Source: Thermoleophilia bacterium
Lineage (GTDB): Bacteria > Actinomycetota > Thermoleophilia > Gaiellales > Gaiellaceae
Length of the DNA: 64,000 bases
Assembly (NCBI GenBank): GCA_025928515.1
Contig: JAICJI010000001.1
Coordinates: forward strand, 1 to 64,000
Reading direction: 5' to 3'
In this document: piece by piece, positions 50,001-57,168 of the stretch
How the letters are laid out: every line of letters starts with the position of its first letter
Numbering within the stretch: position 1 is the stretch's first letter
Translations under genes and position numbers: made by a program
Notes under the pieces: generated by a model
The model's input: the letters and a program-made list of their open reading frames with translations, nothing else
What the model was told of the DNA's origin: nothing
The model's database searches: none

Positions 50001-50285
50001 TCCCACCCGCTCGATCGCCGCCACGAGCGCAAGCCCTGCACCGACGGCGCGCTCCGCATCGTCGTCGCGGGCCGTCGGTGCGCCGAACACCGCCATTGCC
50101 GCGTCGCCGACGAACTTCTCCAGCAGCCCGCCGTGCCGGTCGACGGCGTCCCGGACCGCGTCGAAGTAGGCGTCCTGGACGATCGAGACGTCCTCTGCGT
50201 CGAGGCGCTCCGACAGCGAGGTGAAGCCGACGAGATCGGCGAAGAGGACGGTGACGATCCGCCGCTCGACGGCGCGAGTGCTCAC
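47085..50285 (-). CDS. Class III adenylate/guanylate cyclase fused to a STAND-type ATPase and helical repeats
   Basis: A 1066-residue regulator. The cyclase domain (residues 1-190) has TVLFADLVGFTSLSERL (metal Asp), KFVGDAAMAVFGAPTA and TGDTVNVAARLQAAAEPG. A P-loop ATPase follows, Walker A PPGVGKSRLL (K234) and a WLVEDVHWASPDVL Walker B-like segment, then a long helical/TPR region (about 560-1066). No LuxR DNA-binding domain ends it, unlike many relatives. It would make a cyclic nucleotide in response to a ligand sensed by the ATPase/TPR part. GTG start with TAGGCT 7 nt upstream (leaderless). Confidence 0.88.
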   Translation of the reverse strand: MSTRAVERRIVTVLFADLVGFTSLSERLDAEDVSIVQDAYFDAVRDAVDRHGGLLEKFVGDAAMAVFGAPTARDDDAERAVGAGLALVAAIERVGAQLALEPGTLRLRVGIASGEAVYGEATAERGPVTGDTVNVAARLQAAAEPGTVVVGEVTALAVGEAVELEAVGPLELKGKAEAVHAWRVVGFRAERSREAALGDLRAPMIGRDDELRRLRAGLGSTRLELVVAPPGVGKSRLLTELAAELAEACGAVLRAQLRPDLLSPFEPVGQLVRSAGLEDAAERLSAAGIGEARAEVVRESLEAVVAPAGAAPAEATERDQLFAAWLEGLDALSGSAPQAWLVEDVHWASPDVLAFLAYAVGAGRERLVVATARPALLESAPDWCAAAELLHLAPLPAADVGALVHALVGDALAPQLVERIAERSGGNALFVEELLRTWIGTGVLARADGGRWLLAADRDEVGLPPTVQAIYAAQLDDLAPSARTAARHASVAGRRFPLDALPALAVPDATVAVAVLERRALVGDGREETALGRTLRFRHALLRDTAYASLARADRATLHLDFADWLADRPPEALPAIAEVIARHYAAAIETAPALASAVGGRDRAEIGALAAAWFEQASDAAAGVAAWEGARTLAERALELTADGEPLARARRLERLARAAVNTAGATEAELYAREALELYRAAADREGLSSAALLLGRLLFAQVRFAEEEQLADGLVAEFGEPRDAATVRLLVMRADAALGGRDAYEEAGRDSDLALEIARELGDAELELTVLEQATPLRAERGDSDPGWPELERAARRARRWPTVVNALRAQAGDRVDDDPDAVPPLVAPAATLAEAHGLVEQTAWCDYVLAEAGLAAGRWDDALENGLRAIAVGEERGFIRVAYRSWSVLTPIALARRREDLFPEVRQRFPRWGEPGPSDSTFARVMVTAVQLRLAEAGLDAPFVPEVDWLLPSFDLGHGGPSWLASIETIVESWLAAGDDESARRALDRIALHLETQLARAVEALLRARLEGADHARCALALLGENGPWWRVKAIRLLEKSGEADAEQVALADELEARLGIR

Positions 50286-50318
50286 GCGCGCGAGCCTAGT
50301 CCTCTTCTCGCGAGACTC

Positions 50319-50939
50319 CTAGATGCGAGCGATCGCCGGAACGAGCCTGCCCTCGTCCTCGACCTGCGCGTTCCAGTCCTTGTAGCCCTCTTCGAGCTCG
50401 TGCAGCTCGTGGCCGCGCCGCTCGAGCCGGACGGGCTGCGCGGACTCGGGGCTCACGCGGTACTGGTACCAGGAGAGCTCCCAGGCGACGGTCACGGCGA
50501 GCTCGCCGGACGTGCCCGACAGCGGGACGATGCTCACGTGCGGCTCGCCGAGGCTCTTGGCGATGCCGCCGACCGTGCGCCGGTAGGCGCTGCCGTTGAA
50601 GAGATCCGCAGCCTCGAGCAGCGCGACCTCTCCGTCGGAGAGCTTGCGCAGAATCGGCTCCTGCTGGGCCAGCGCGCCCTCTTCCGACGTGCGCGTGATG
50701 CCGAGGAAGTCGACGAGGTTGCGCTTGCGCCGCCGGCGGCGACCGCCCTCGAGCGTCGGCGTGGTCGGCGCGCCTTCCTTGAGCCAGCCCGCCTCGCTCG
50801 CGAGCTCCTGGCAGAGCGGGCAGACGTCGACGAGCTCGGCGCCCTCCGACGGCGCGAAGCTCACGGCGCGCTCGCCCATCAGCAGCGTCCGCTCACAGAC
50901 GGCACACGTGTTGCTCGTGGCGATTTTCGTGACCCTCAT
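50319..50939 (-). CDS. Hypothetical protein with N-terminal zinc-binding Cys pairs
   Basis: A 206-residue protein with two CxxC pairs, C-A-V-C and C-P-L-C, about 27 residues apart at the N-terminus (a small zinc finger), then a basic GGRRRRRKRN stretch and a C-terminal domain of mixed helices and strands (EGYKDWNAQVEDEG near the end). The order suggests a DNA- or RNA-interacting protein. ATG 50939 has TACACT 10 nt upstream, so the leader is very short. Divergent from the PadR gene. No family recognised. Confidence 0.6.
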   Translation of the reverse strand: MRVTKIATSNTCAVCERTLLMGERAVSFAPSEGAELVDVCPLCQELASEAGWLKEGAPTTPTLEGGRRRRRKRNLVDFLGITRTSEEGALAQQEPILRKLSDGEVALLEAADLFNGSAYRRTVGGIAKSLGEPHVSIVPLSGTSGELAVTVAWELSWYQYRVSPESAQPVRLERRGHELHELEEGYKDWNAQVEDEGRLVPAIARI

Positions 50940-50999
50940 CCGGCTTCCGAGTGTAGCCAGGCTTGCGCAAGACCCTCCAAAACGGATAGTGTCTCTTAC

Positions 51000-51023
51000 A
51001 TGTGTCTTTCACATATAGATGTG
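51000..51023. promoter_or_regulatory. Three-half-site PadR-type operator
   Basis: ATGTG (51000-51004), TCTTT, CACAT (51010-51014), ATAG, ATGTG (51019-51023): three alternating half-sites giving two perfect dyads that share the middle one. ATGT...ACAT is the known PadR-family half-site pattern. The site covers the probable -10 (TATAGA, 51014-51019) and the first base of the PadR start codon, as expected for autorepression. Confidence 0.6.
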
Positions 51024-51400
51024 TGTTGAGAGGACCGCGCGCCCGGCGCCATCACGGCGGTCGCTGGCGAGTCCTCGCGCGCGTCGAGCGGTTCGCCGAA
51101 CCGGCACTGTTGCTGCTCTTGCGGGAGCGCCCCGCCCACGGCTACGACCTGCTCGAGCGGCTGCCCGAGCTCACGGGCGAAGCCCGCGTGGAGATGGGGA
51201 ATCTCTACCGCCTCCTGCGCGGGCTCGAGGAAGAGGAGCTCGTCTCGTCGGAATGGGACGCCTCCTCCCCCGGACCTGCGAAGCGCCGCTACGCGATCAC
51301 ACCGGCGGGCGAACGGCTGCTCGATCACTGGGCCGAGGCGCTGCGCCGCTCCCAGGAGCGGACCGCCCGCTTTCTCGCACGGTACGAGGAAAGGAGGTGA
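51023..51400 (+). CDS. PadR-family transcriptional regulator
   Basis: A 125-residue winged-helix regulator: ERFAEPALLLLLRERPAHGYDLLERL, the recognition region ARVEMGNLYRLLRGLEEEELVSSEWD, wing residues SPGPAKRRYAITPAGERLLDHW, and a C-terminal dimerisation helix. PadR proteins repress drug-transport or stress genes and respond to small ligands. A start at GTG 51002 would place coding sequence within the operator; GTG 51023, 3 nt after the -10-like TATAGA, or TTG 51026, at usual leaderless spacing, is more plausible. Its stop lies 2 nt before the start of a His-rich small protein gene. Confidence 0.86.
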   Translation: MLRGPRARRHHGGRWRVLARVERFAEPALLLLLRERPAHGYDLLERLPELTGEARVEMGNLYRLLRGLEEEELVSSEWDASSPGPAKRRYAITPAGERLLDHWAEALRRSQERTARFLARYEERR

Positions 51401-51402
51401 AC

Positions 51403-51594
51403 ATGCACCACAGCCACAGACATCACGGTCGGGGTCGTGGCCCGCGGATGTTCTTTCGCGGCCCGTTCCCGAGCCGGCAAGAGCTCGTCGAGCGCCTGGA
51501 ATCGTTCCAGCGCGATCTCGAGCAGCAGCTTGCGGACGTGACGGACGTCCTCGCGCATCTGCGCGACGAAAGTCAGCCTCAGCAGCAGGTCTGA
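51403..51594 (+). CDS. Small His-rich, coiled-coil protein
   Basis: A 63-residue protein: a His/Gly/Arg-rich head (HHSHRHHGRGRGPR, six His in the first nine residues) that could bind metal, and a C-terminal coiled coil (ELVERLESFQRDLEQQLADVTDVLAHLRDE). Such proteins recur directly after PadR genes. AAGGAGGTGA 4-5 nt before ATG 51403 is the strongest ribosome site in the window and implies high expression with the PadR gene. Possibly a metal-sensing or effector partner; function unknown. Confidence 0.7.
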   Translation: MHHSHRHHGRGRGPRMFFRGPFPSRQELVERLESFQRDLEQQLADVTDVLAHLRDESQPQQQV

Positions 51595-51608
51595 CCTGAG
51601 CCGCGCGC

Positions 51609-51636
51609 GGCGGGCTGGCCGAGCAGTCAGCCCGCC
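51609..51636. terminator. Hairpin terminator between convergent genes
   Basis: GGCGGGCTG (51609-51617), a 10-nt loop, CAGCCCGCC (51628-51636), perfectly complementary. It lies between the small His-rich gene and the S10 peptidase and overlaps the latter's stop codon. No T-run. Confidence 0.5.
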
Positions 51637-53150
51637 AGAGCGCCGGCCACGAACTCTTGGATCGCGGCCGTGAACGCGTGGCGGCTCTCCTCCCACGCGT
51701 AGAACATGTGCCCGCCCTCGAAATGGCGCACGGTCAAGCGCGCGGCGGTGTCCGGATCGAGCCGCATCAGGTTGCGGAGCCGGTCGCTCGCGTAATACGG
51801 CGTCGCCATGTCGTAGCGGCCGTGCGTGAGGAAGGCGCGCATGTGCGGGTTGAGTGCCATGCCGTAGCGGAACGAGTCGGTCGCGCCCTCGGGCGGCGCG
51901 AAGAAATGCCGCTGCGTGTCCTCCTTCCACGCCTGGTTCACCTCGAGGCTGAGCAGGCGGTATTCGCGGTCGGTGCGGACGCCGATCTCCGAGCGGAGCT
52001 GCCGGTTGACCGCCGCGGTGTACGCAGGCGAGATCCCGGCGAGCGTCGGGTCCGGTGCCTCGTGGTCCGGCCGGTCCGGGAACGGGTCGGTCGAGGTGAT
52101 CGAGACGTCGTAGTAGCCGACGACCTTCTGCTTGTCGCGGAGCAGCTCGCGCGCGAAGACGATCGGTGAGACACGGCCCTCGGCGCGCGTCACGAGCTCG
52201 ACAGGTAGGCCGAGCAGGTCGGCGAGCCGCGACAGCGTCCGCTCCCGTTCCGGCACGCCGAGCGAGGCGCCACGAATGAGGAATGTCGCGTAGTCACCGC
52301 TGGCGAACTCCTCAGCTCCGGCGAGCGCCTGGGCAAGCGGCGTCCCGGTCGGAAACGCGCGCGAGCGCCCGTGGAAGAACGCTCCGCCTGCCATCGTCGG
52401 CAGCTGGTCGACCCACTGCACGACACCGTAGTCGTCGCCGGCGAGACCGCTCAGCTCGAGCGCCGGCGAGATGAGGATCGCGCCGTTGAGGCCGATGCCG
52501 GTGTCCTCCTGGAGCATCCGCACGAGCCGGCCGACGCGGTAGCCACCGTAGCTCTCGCCCGCGATGAAGATCGGCGAGCTCCAGCGGTCGTTCTCCGACA
52601 GCCAGCGCGCCATGAACTCGCACAGCGACTCGAGATCGCGCTTCTGGCCGAAGTACTCGTTCGGGTCCTGCTTCTCGTCCTCGCCCGGCTTCGACGCGCC
52701 GTCCGGCTTGTCCGCCGGGCCTCCACCGTTCTTCTCGGGCTCGATGATGCGGCTGAAGCCGGTGCCGACCGGGTCGACGAAGACGAGGTCGGCGAAGCCG
52801 AGCCATGACGACTCGTTCTGCACGAGCTTCGGCGGCAGCGTCGGCAGCGTCCCGTTGACCGGGAACGCGACGCGTTGCGGGCCGACGGCGCCCATGTGGA
52901 GGTACGCCGACGACGCGCCGGGCCCTCCGTTGAATACGAACGCGACCGGCCGATTCTGGTCGCCGCCCTTGGCGAGGTACGAGACGGAGAAGATCTCGGC
53001 CGAGGGCTTCTCCTTCTTGCGCAGCACGAGCCATTTCGCCGTCGCGGTGTACTCGAGCGGCTTCGCCCCGCCGGTCCAGCGCTCGGTCGTCTCCGCCCCG
53101 GCAGGCGGCTCGTGATCGCGCTTCGGCTTCGTCTGCTCGTCCTCGGCCAC
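51627..53150 (-). CDS. Serine carboxypeptidase-like protein (peptidase S10)
   Basis: A 507-residue alpha/beta hydrolase of family S10. Signature segments are FVFNGGPGASSAYLHMGAVGP, DPVGTGFSR, the nucleophile in FIAGESYGGYRVG, Asp in LTHGRYDMATPY and His in FEGGHMFYAW. These remove C-terminal residues from peptides; homologues are widespread in soil bacteria. No signal peptide is visible, so the protein may be cytoplasmic despite the family's usual secretion. GTG 53150 is used; TAGCTT lies 8 nt upstream, overlapping the stop of the EF-G2-like gene. An insert rich in Lys/Asp/Pro (GGGPADKPDGASKPGEDEK) is probably a surface loop. Confidence 0.88.
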   Translation of the reverse strand: MAEDEQTKPKRDHEPPAGAETTERWTGGAKPLEYTATAKWLVLRKKEKPSAEIFSVSYLAKGGDQNRPVAFVFNGGPGASSAYLHMGAVGPQRVAFPVNGTLPTLPPKLVQNESSWLGFADLVFVDPVGTGFSRIIEPEKNGGGPADKPDGASKPGEDEKQDPNEYFGQKRDLESLCEFMARWLSENDRWSSPIFIAGESYGGYRVGRLVRMLQEDTGIGLNGAILISPALELSGLAGDDYGVVQWVDQLPTMAGGAFFHGRSRAFPTGTPLAQALAGAEEFASGDYATFLIRGASLGVPERERTLSRLADLLGLPVELVTRAEGRVSPIVFARELLRDKQKVVGYYDVSITSTDPFPDRPDHEAPDPTLAGISPAYTAAVNRQLRSEIGVRTDREYRLLSLEVNQAWKEDTQRHFFAPPEGATDSFRYGMALNPHMRAFLTHGRYDMATPYYASDRLRNLMRLDPDTAARLTVRHFEGGHMFYAWEESRHAFTAAIQEFVAGALAG

Positions 53151-53161
53151 GAACGGGGAAG

Positions 53162-55222
53162 CTACACCTTCGCCTCTTCGCGCTCGCGCTTCGTCTGTTC
53201 GATGATCTTTTGCGCGACGTGCGTCGGCACTTCCTCGTAGCGGAGGAAGTGCATCGAGTAGTCGCCGCGGCCGCCCGTCATCGAGGTCAGCGCCTGCGAG
53301 TAGGTGAGGATCTCGGCCATCGGCACCTCGGCCTGGATCGTCGTCATACCGCCCGCGGGGGCCATCCCGTGCAGCCGGCCGCGTCGCGAGTTGAGGTCGC
53401 CGTTGACCGCGCCGACCGAGTCGTCGGGCACGGTGACCTCGAGCTCCATGATCGGCTCGAGCAGGACGGGCTCCGCCTTCTGGTACGCCTCCTTGAAGGC
53501 CATCGAGCCGGCGATCTTGAACGCCATCTCCGAGGAGTCGACGTTGTGCTCCATCCCGTCGACGAGCACCACGCGCACGCCCTGGATCGGCGCGCCCGCG
53601 AGATCTCCGTGCTCCATCGCCTCGCGGACCCCCTTGTCCACGGCCGGCCGGTAGCTCTGCGAGATGACGCCGCCGACGATCTTGTCGACGAACTCGTAGC
53701 CCAGCTCGCCGTCCTCCGCGGGCAAGGGCTCGATCCGGATCGCGCAGTCGCCGAACTGGCCGCGACCGCCGGTCTGCTTCTTGTAGCGGTGGCGAGCGGT
53801 CGCCTCCTTGCGGATCGTCTCCTTGTACGGGACGCGTGGCGGATGGAGCTCGACGTCGACGTTGAAGCGGGACTTCAGGCGATCGACCGCCACCTCGACC
53901 TGCATCTGCGAGAGGCCGGAGAGGAGTTGCTCGCCGGTCTGCGGGTCGCGGCGGAGGAGCAGCGTCGGATCCTCCTCGTGGAGGCGCCGCAGGCCCGTCG
54001 CCATCTTCTCCTCGTCGCCTTTCGCCTGCGGCGTGACGGCGAAGCTCATGACGGGCTCGGGGAAGTCGATGTGCGGCGGCTCGACCGCGACCTCGTGGTC
54101 GACGAGCACGTCGCCCGTGACGACATCCTTGAGCTTCGCCACCGCGCCGAGGTCGCCGATGCCGAGCGCCTCGACCGGCTCCGAGTCCTTGCCCTGCAGC
54201 AGGAGGACCTGGCCGAGCCGTTCCTTCGCGTGCGTGCGCGGGTCGACGAGCGTCGTGTCGCCCGAGACGGGGCCTGCGAGGACACGGAACAGGCTGATGC
54301 GACCGGTGAACGGGTCGGCGATCGTCTTGAAGATGAAGACCGCCTGTTTCGCGTCGCCGAACTCGATCGTCGTGCCCTTCCTCGCCGGCGACGGGACGCC
54401 CTCGACGAGGAGGTCGAGCAGCGCCGTCGTGCCGAGGTTCTTCGTTGCGACGCCGCAGGCGACCGGATAGAGCTCGTCGCGCGTCACCGCCTGCTTGAGC
54501 GCCTGGGCAACCGCGTCCGGGTCGAGCTCCTCCCCCTCGAGGTAGCGGCCCATGAGCTCCTCGTCCGTCTCGACGACCGCGTCGAGGAGCTTTTCGCGGT
54601 GCTCCTGCACGAGATCCGTCATGGAATCCGGAATCGGCTGCGGCCCGCCCTCGCGCCCACCCGACGGATCCATGTACGCGCACATATGGAGGAGGTCGAC
54701 GACTCCCGTCAGCTCGTGCTCGGTGCCGATCGGCAGCTGGATCGCGACGCACCGGTCGGAGAGCTGCTGGCGCGCTGCCTCGAGCACGCGGTAGAAGTCG
54801 GCGCGCTCGCGGTCGAGCATGTTGACGAAGACGACCCGCGAGAGCTCCTGCTGCTCGGCGCGCTGCCAGACGCGCGAGGTGTTGACCTCGACCCCCATCA
54901 CGCCGCTCATGACGACGAGCACGCCCTCTACGACGCGCAGCGCTGCGTACGTGTCGGCCTGGAAGCCCGCGTCGCCCGGCGTGTCGACGAGATTGATCTT
55001 GCGGTCTTTCCACTCGAGGTGGCAGAGCGAGCCGGAAAGGGACATCGCCCGCCGCTGCTCGTGCTCTTCCCAGTCCGAGACCGTGGTCCCCTGCTCGACG
55101 CTGCCGAGCCTGTTCACCTTTCCCGCCTCGTAGAGCAGTGCCTCGACGATCGACGTCTTCCCGACTCCGCGGTGGCCGGCGACTGCGATGTTGCGGATCT
55201 TCGTAGGCTCGGTGGCAGGCAT
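53162..55222 (-). CDS. EF-G2-like translation GTPase with divergent G motifs
   Basis: A 686-residue elongation factor G homologue. The P-loop is GHRGVGKTS instead of AHVDHGKT, G3 is VDTPGDAGF (DTPG retained, next His replaced) and G4 is VNMLDRER, where NKxD has become NMLD. Domains II to V follow, with PRVPYKETIRKEATARHRYKKQTGGRGQFGDC intact. Actinobacterial EF-G2-type proteins lack or alter translocation activity and are linked to ribosome rescue or stress. ATG 55222 has a GAGGAGG site upstream and TACGAT as a -10. Substrate preference for GTP may be relaxed by the Lys to Met change. Confidence 0.88.
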   Translation of the reverse strand: MPATEPTKIRNIAVAGHRGVGKTSIVEALLYEAGKVNRLGSVEQGTTVSDWEEHEQRRAMSLSGSLCHLEWKDRKINLVDTPGDAGFQADTYAALRVVEGVLVVMSGVMGVEVNTSRVWQRAEQQELSRVVFVNMLDRERADFYRVLEAARQQLSDRCVAIQLPIGTEHELTGVVDLLHMCAYMDPSGGREGGPQPIPDSMTDLVQEHREKLLDAVVETDEELMGRYLEGEELDPDAVAQALKQAVTRDELYPVACGVATKNLGTTALLDLLVEGVPSPARKGTTIEFGDAKQAVFIFKTIADPFTGRISLFRVLAGPVSGDTTLVDPRTHAKERLGQVLLLQGKDSEPVEALGIGDLGAVAKLKDVVTGDVLVDHEVAVEPPHIDFPEPVMSFAVTPQAKGDEEKMATGLRRLHEEDPTLLLRRDPQTGEQLLSGLSQMQVEVAVDRLKSRFNVDVELHPPRVPYKETIRKEATARHRYKKQTGGRGQFGDCAIRIEPLPAEDGELGYEFVDKIVGGVISQSYRPAVDKGVREAMEHGDLAGAPIQGVRVVLVDGMEHNVDSSEMAFKIAGSMAFKEAYQKAEPVLLEPIMELEVTVPDDSVGAVNGDLNSRRGRLHGMAPAGGMTTIQAEVPMAEILTYSQALTSMTGGRGDYSMHFLRYEEVPTHVAQKIIEQTKREREEAKV

Positions 55223-55287
55223 CGGGGACGTGTCCTCCTCGGTCGCTTCGAGCCAGCATCGTATCCCTGCCGAGCGCAGGGTTCGAG

Positions 55288-56076
55288 CTACATCGCGGCC
55301 GCTGCGCCGAACGACGCGATGTGCGCCTTGAGCCGGAGGATCGCCTTCGTGTGGAGCTGCGAGACGCGCGACTCGGTGACGCCGAGCACCTCGCCGATCT
55401 CGCGCAGGGTCAGCTCCTCGTAGTAGTAGAGCGTGACGACGAGCTTCTCGCGCTCGGGGAGCCGCGCGATCGCGTCGGCGAGCGCCTCCTTCTGCTCGGT
55501 GACCGAGAGCGTGCCCTGCGGATCGGGAGCGCTTTCGTCCTCGATCGTGTCGATCAGCGCGACCTGGTCGCCTCCACCGGAGCCCGAGACCGTCCAGAGC
55601 TCGTCGAGCGCCGCGATCGAGGAGCGCGCGATCTCGCCGAGGCTCTCCTCGAGCTCCTCCTCGGTGATCCCGAGCTTCTTCGAGATCTCCTCGTCGGTCG
55701 GCGCGCGGCCGAGACGGGCTTCGAGCTCGCCGATGGCGCGCTCGATGTGGCGGGCGCGGGCACGCACCGAGCGCGGCACCCAGTCCATCGAGCGGAGCTC
55801 GTCGATGATCTGCCCCTTGATGCGGGCCATCGCGTACGTCTCGAACTTCACGTCGCGCGACGGGTCGTAGCGCTCGATCGCGCCGATCAGGCCGAGGAGG
55901 CCGTACGAGACGAGGTCGCCTTCGTCGACGTGGGCCGGCAGCCCGGAGCCGAGCCGGCCGGCGACGTACTTGACGAGCGGCGCGTAGGTGAGGATCAGGC
56001 GGTCGCGGATCTTCTGGTCGCCCGTGCGCCGAAAGTCCAGCCAAAGCTGCTGTGTCTCGTCGGCCCTCGCTGCCAC
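55288..56076 (-). CDS. RNA polymerase sigma factor, FliA/WhiG family
   Basis: A 262-residue sigma-70 family factor. Region 2 is LILTYAPLVKYVAGRLG and EGDLVSYGLLGLIGAIERYDPSRDVKFETYAMARIKGQIIDELRSMDWVP (shown here in part), region 3 APTDEEISKKLGITEEELEE, region 4 EKLVVTLYYYEELTLREIGEVLGVTESRVSQLHTKA. The DWVPRSVR segment is characteristic of the FliA/WhiG group, which controls motility or sporulation genes in other bacteria. No flagellar genes are in view. GTG start with TATTCT 7 nt upstream (leaderless). Confidence 0.92.
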   Translation of the reverse strand: MAARADETQQLWLDFRRTGDQKIRDRLILTYAPLVKYVAGRLGSGLPAHVDEGDLVSYGLLGLIGAIERYDPSRDVKFETYAMARIKGQIIDELRSMDWVPRSVRARARHIERAIGELEARLGRAPTDEEISKKLGITEEELEESLGEIARSSIAALDELWTVSGSGGGDQVALIDTIEDESAPDPQGTLSVTEQKEALADAIARLPEREKLVVTLYYYEELTLREIGEVLGVTESRVSQLHTKAILRLKAHIASFGAAAAM

Positions 56077-56118
56077 GACCGAGAGAATACGGCGTTTTCC
56101 GGCGGACTCCTCAGTTTC

Positions 56119-56301
56119 TCAGCGTCGTCCGCGCCGGAAAGCGCTCGCCGAGAGGGACGCGAGCCAGACCGCGACGGCTGCTGCGGCGAAACCGACGACG
56201 AGCCGGCGGGCGTTGTCCCCGCCTGCGAGCGCATACACCGCGACGGCCGCGATCGCCGTCGCGAGCGTCGCGAACAGGATGCCCAGCCCATGCCGCTGCA
56301 C
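56119..56301 (-). CDS. Small two-helix membrane protein
   Basis: A 60-residue protein: a first helix (LGILFATLATAIAAVAVYALAGG), a short basic loop, a second helix (LVVGFAAAAVAVWLASLSA) and a basic end (FRRGRR), so both ends are probably cytoplasmic. The GTG at 56301 is preceded by TAGGCT and 6 nt, a good leaderless promoter that supports reality despite the small size. Encoded upstream of the sigma factor on the same strand. No family recognised. Confidence 0.6.
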   Translation of the reverse strand: MQRHGLGILFATLATAIAAVAVYALAGGDNARRLVVGFAAAAVAVWLASLSASAFRRGRR

Positions 56302-56368
56302 GGGCCGAGCCTACTCGGGCGGAAGCTTTGGGCCCGGAAACACGCCGGGTACACTGGCCAACCGGCAC

Positions 56369-56441
<73 letters not shown>

Positions 56442-56481
56442 CTTCTCTCTGCCGTCGCCACCTCTATCTACCGTGGCTCAT

Positions 56482-57165
56482 ATGCCGGAGCTGAAGGCGG
56501 GCGAAGCCGAACTCGAGACCTACTTTCGGCGTCGCGGCTGGCCTTTCGAGCGGCATCCACTCCTCACTGAGGAGGCGTCAGCCCCCAGGCCCGACTATCT
56601 GGTTCAAAACCCGCGCACCACGTTCGTCTGCGAGGTCAAGGACATCGAGTCGTGGAGGATCGTGGAGGCTCTGGCAGTGATGCCCAACGAAGCCAGTTAC
56701 GTCGATCCGACGCTGGCGTATCACCGACAATGGAGCAAGATCCGCTCGGCACACGATAAGCAGCTCGCTCGCTACGCATCTATCCACCCGGTCGTCGTCG
56801 CGCTGGTAGAGGCGGCCGCATCCGACGTAGTGCTCGACAGTCATTCGATGTGCGAACTCCTCATCGGTAGGGACGAGGTGGTCATTTCGCGGCAGACCGG
56901 GGAGATCATCCGGCACCAAGCCACGGTTACTGACCATCCGAACAGCCTGTTCTGTGCGCCAAGGACTCGTCCGGCGGATGCCTTCGACTATCTCACCGGG
57001 GGACTCGCCGCCGTTGTCGTCGTACGTTCAGGCGCTTCGGGGGTCGACGTCTATCTGAATCCAAATTGCGAGGCACTAACACTGCAAGCCGAAGCTTTCG
57101 ATCATGCTGACGATCGGGTTTGGGGCTTGACGCCCGACGGCTTCGGGTACCAGCCGGTTCCCTAA
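56482..57165 (+). CDS. Putative PD-(D/E)XK-superfamily nuclease-like protein next to tRNA-Trp
   Basis: A 227-residue protein whose N-terminal part shows a PD-(D/E)XK-like pattern: P-R-P-D-Y-L-V then E-V-K (RPDYLV...FVCEVKD), preceded by a helix with Glu (AELETYFRRRGW). The rest is helical and strand regions with no other motif. No membrane segment. Third codon positions hold many more A and T (cta, aca, gta, cat, gat) than its neighbours, suggesting recent transfer. It begins 40 nt after tRNA-Trp, a common integration target, though no duplicated tRNA end is seen. Start could be GTG 56473. Orphan restriction-type nuclease is a guess. Confidence 0.55.
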   Translation: MPELKAGEAELETYFRRRGWPFERHPLLTEEASAPRPDYLVQNPRTTFVCEVKDIESWRIVEALAVMPNEASYVDPTLAYHRQWSKIRSAHDKQLARYASIHPVVVALVEAAASDVVLDSHSMCELLIGRDEVVISRQTGEIIRHQATVTDHPNSLFCAPRTRPADAFDYLTGGLAAVVVVRSGASGVDVYLNPNCEALTLQAEAFDHADDRVWGLTPDGFGYQPVP

Positions 57166-57168
57166 GGA

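Noticed and set aside
51627..55259. Apparent 1210-codon fusion of S10 peptidase with upstream sequence
   Set aside because: The upstream part is a wrong-frame shadow of the EF-G2-like gene; the peptidase domain starts at GTG 53150.
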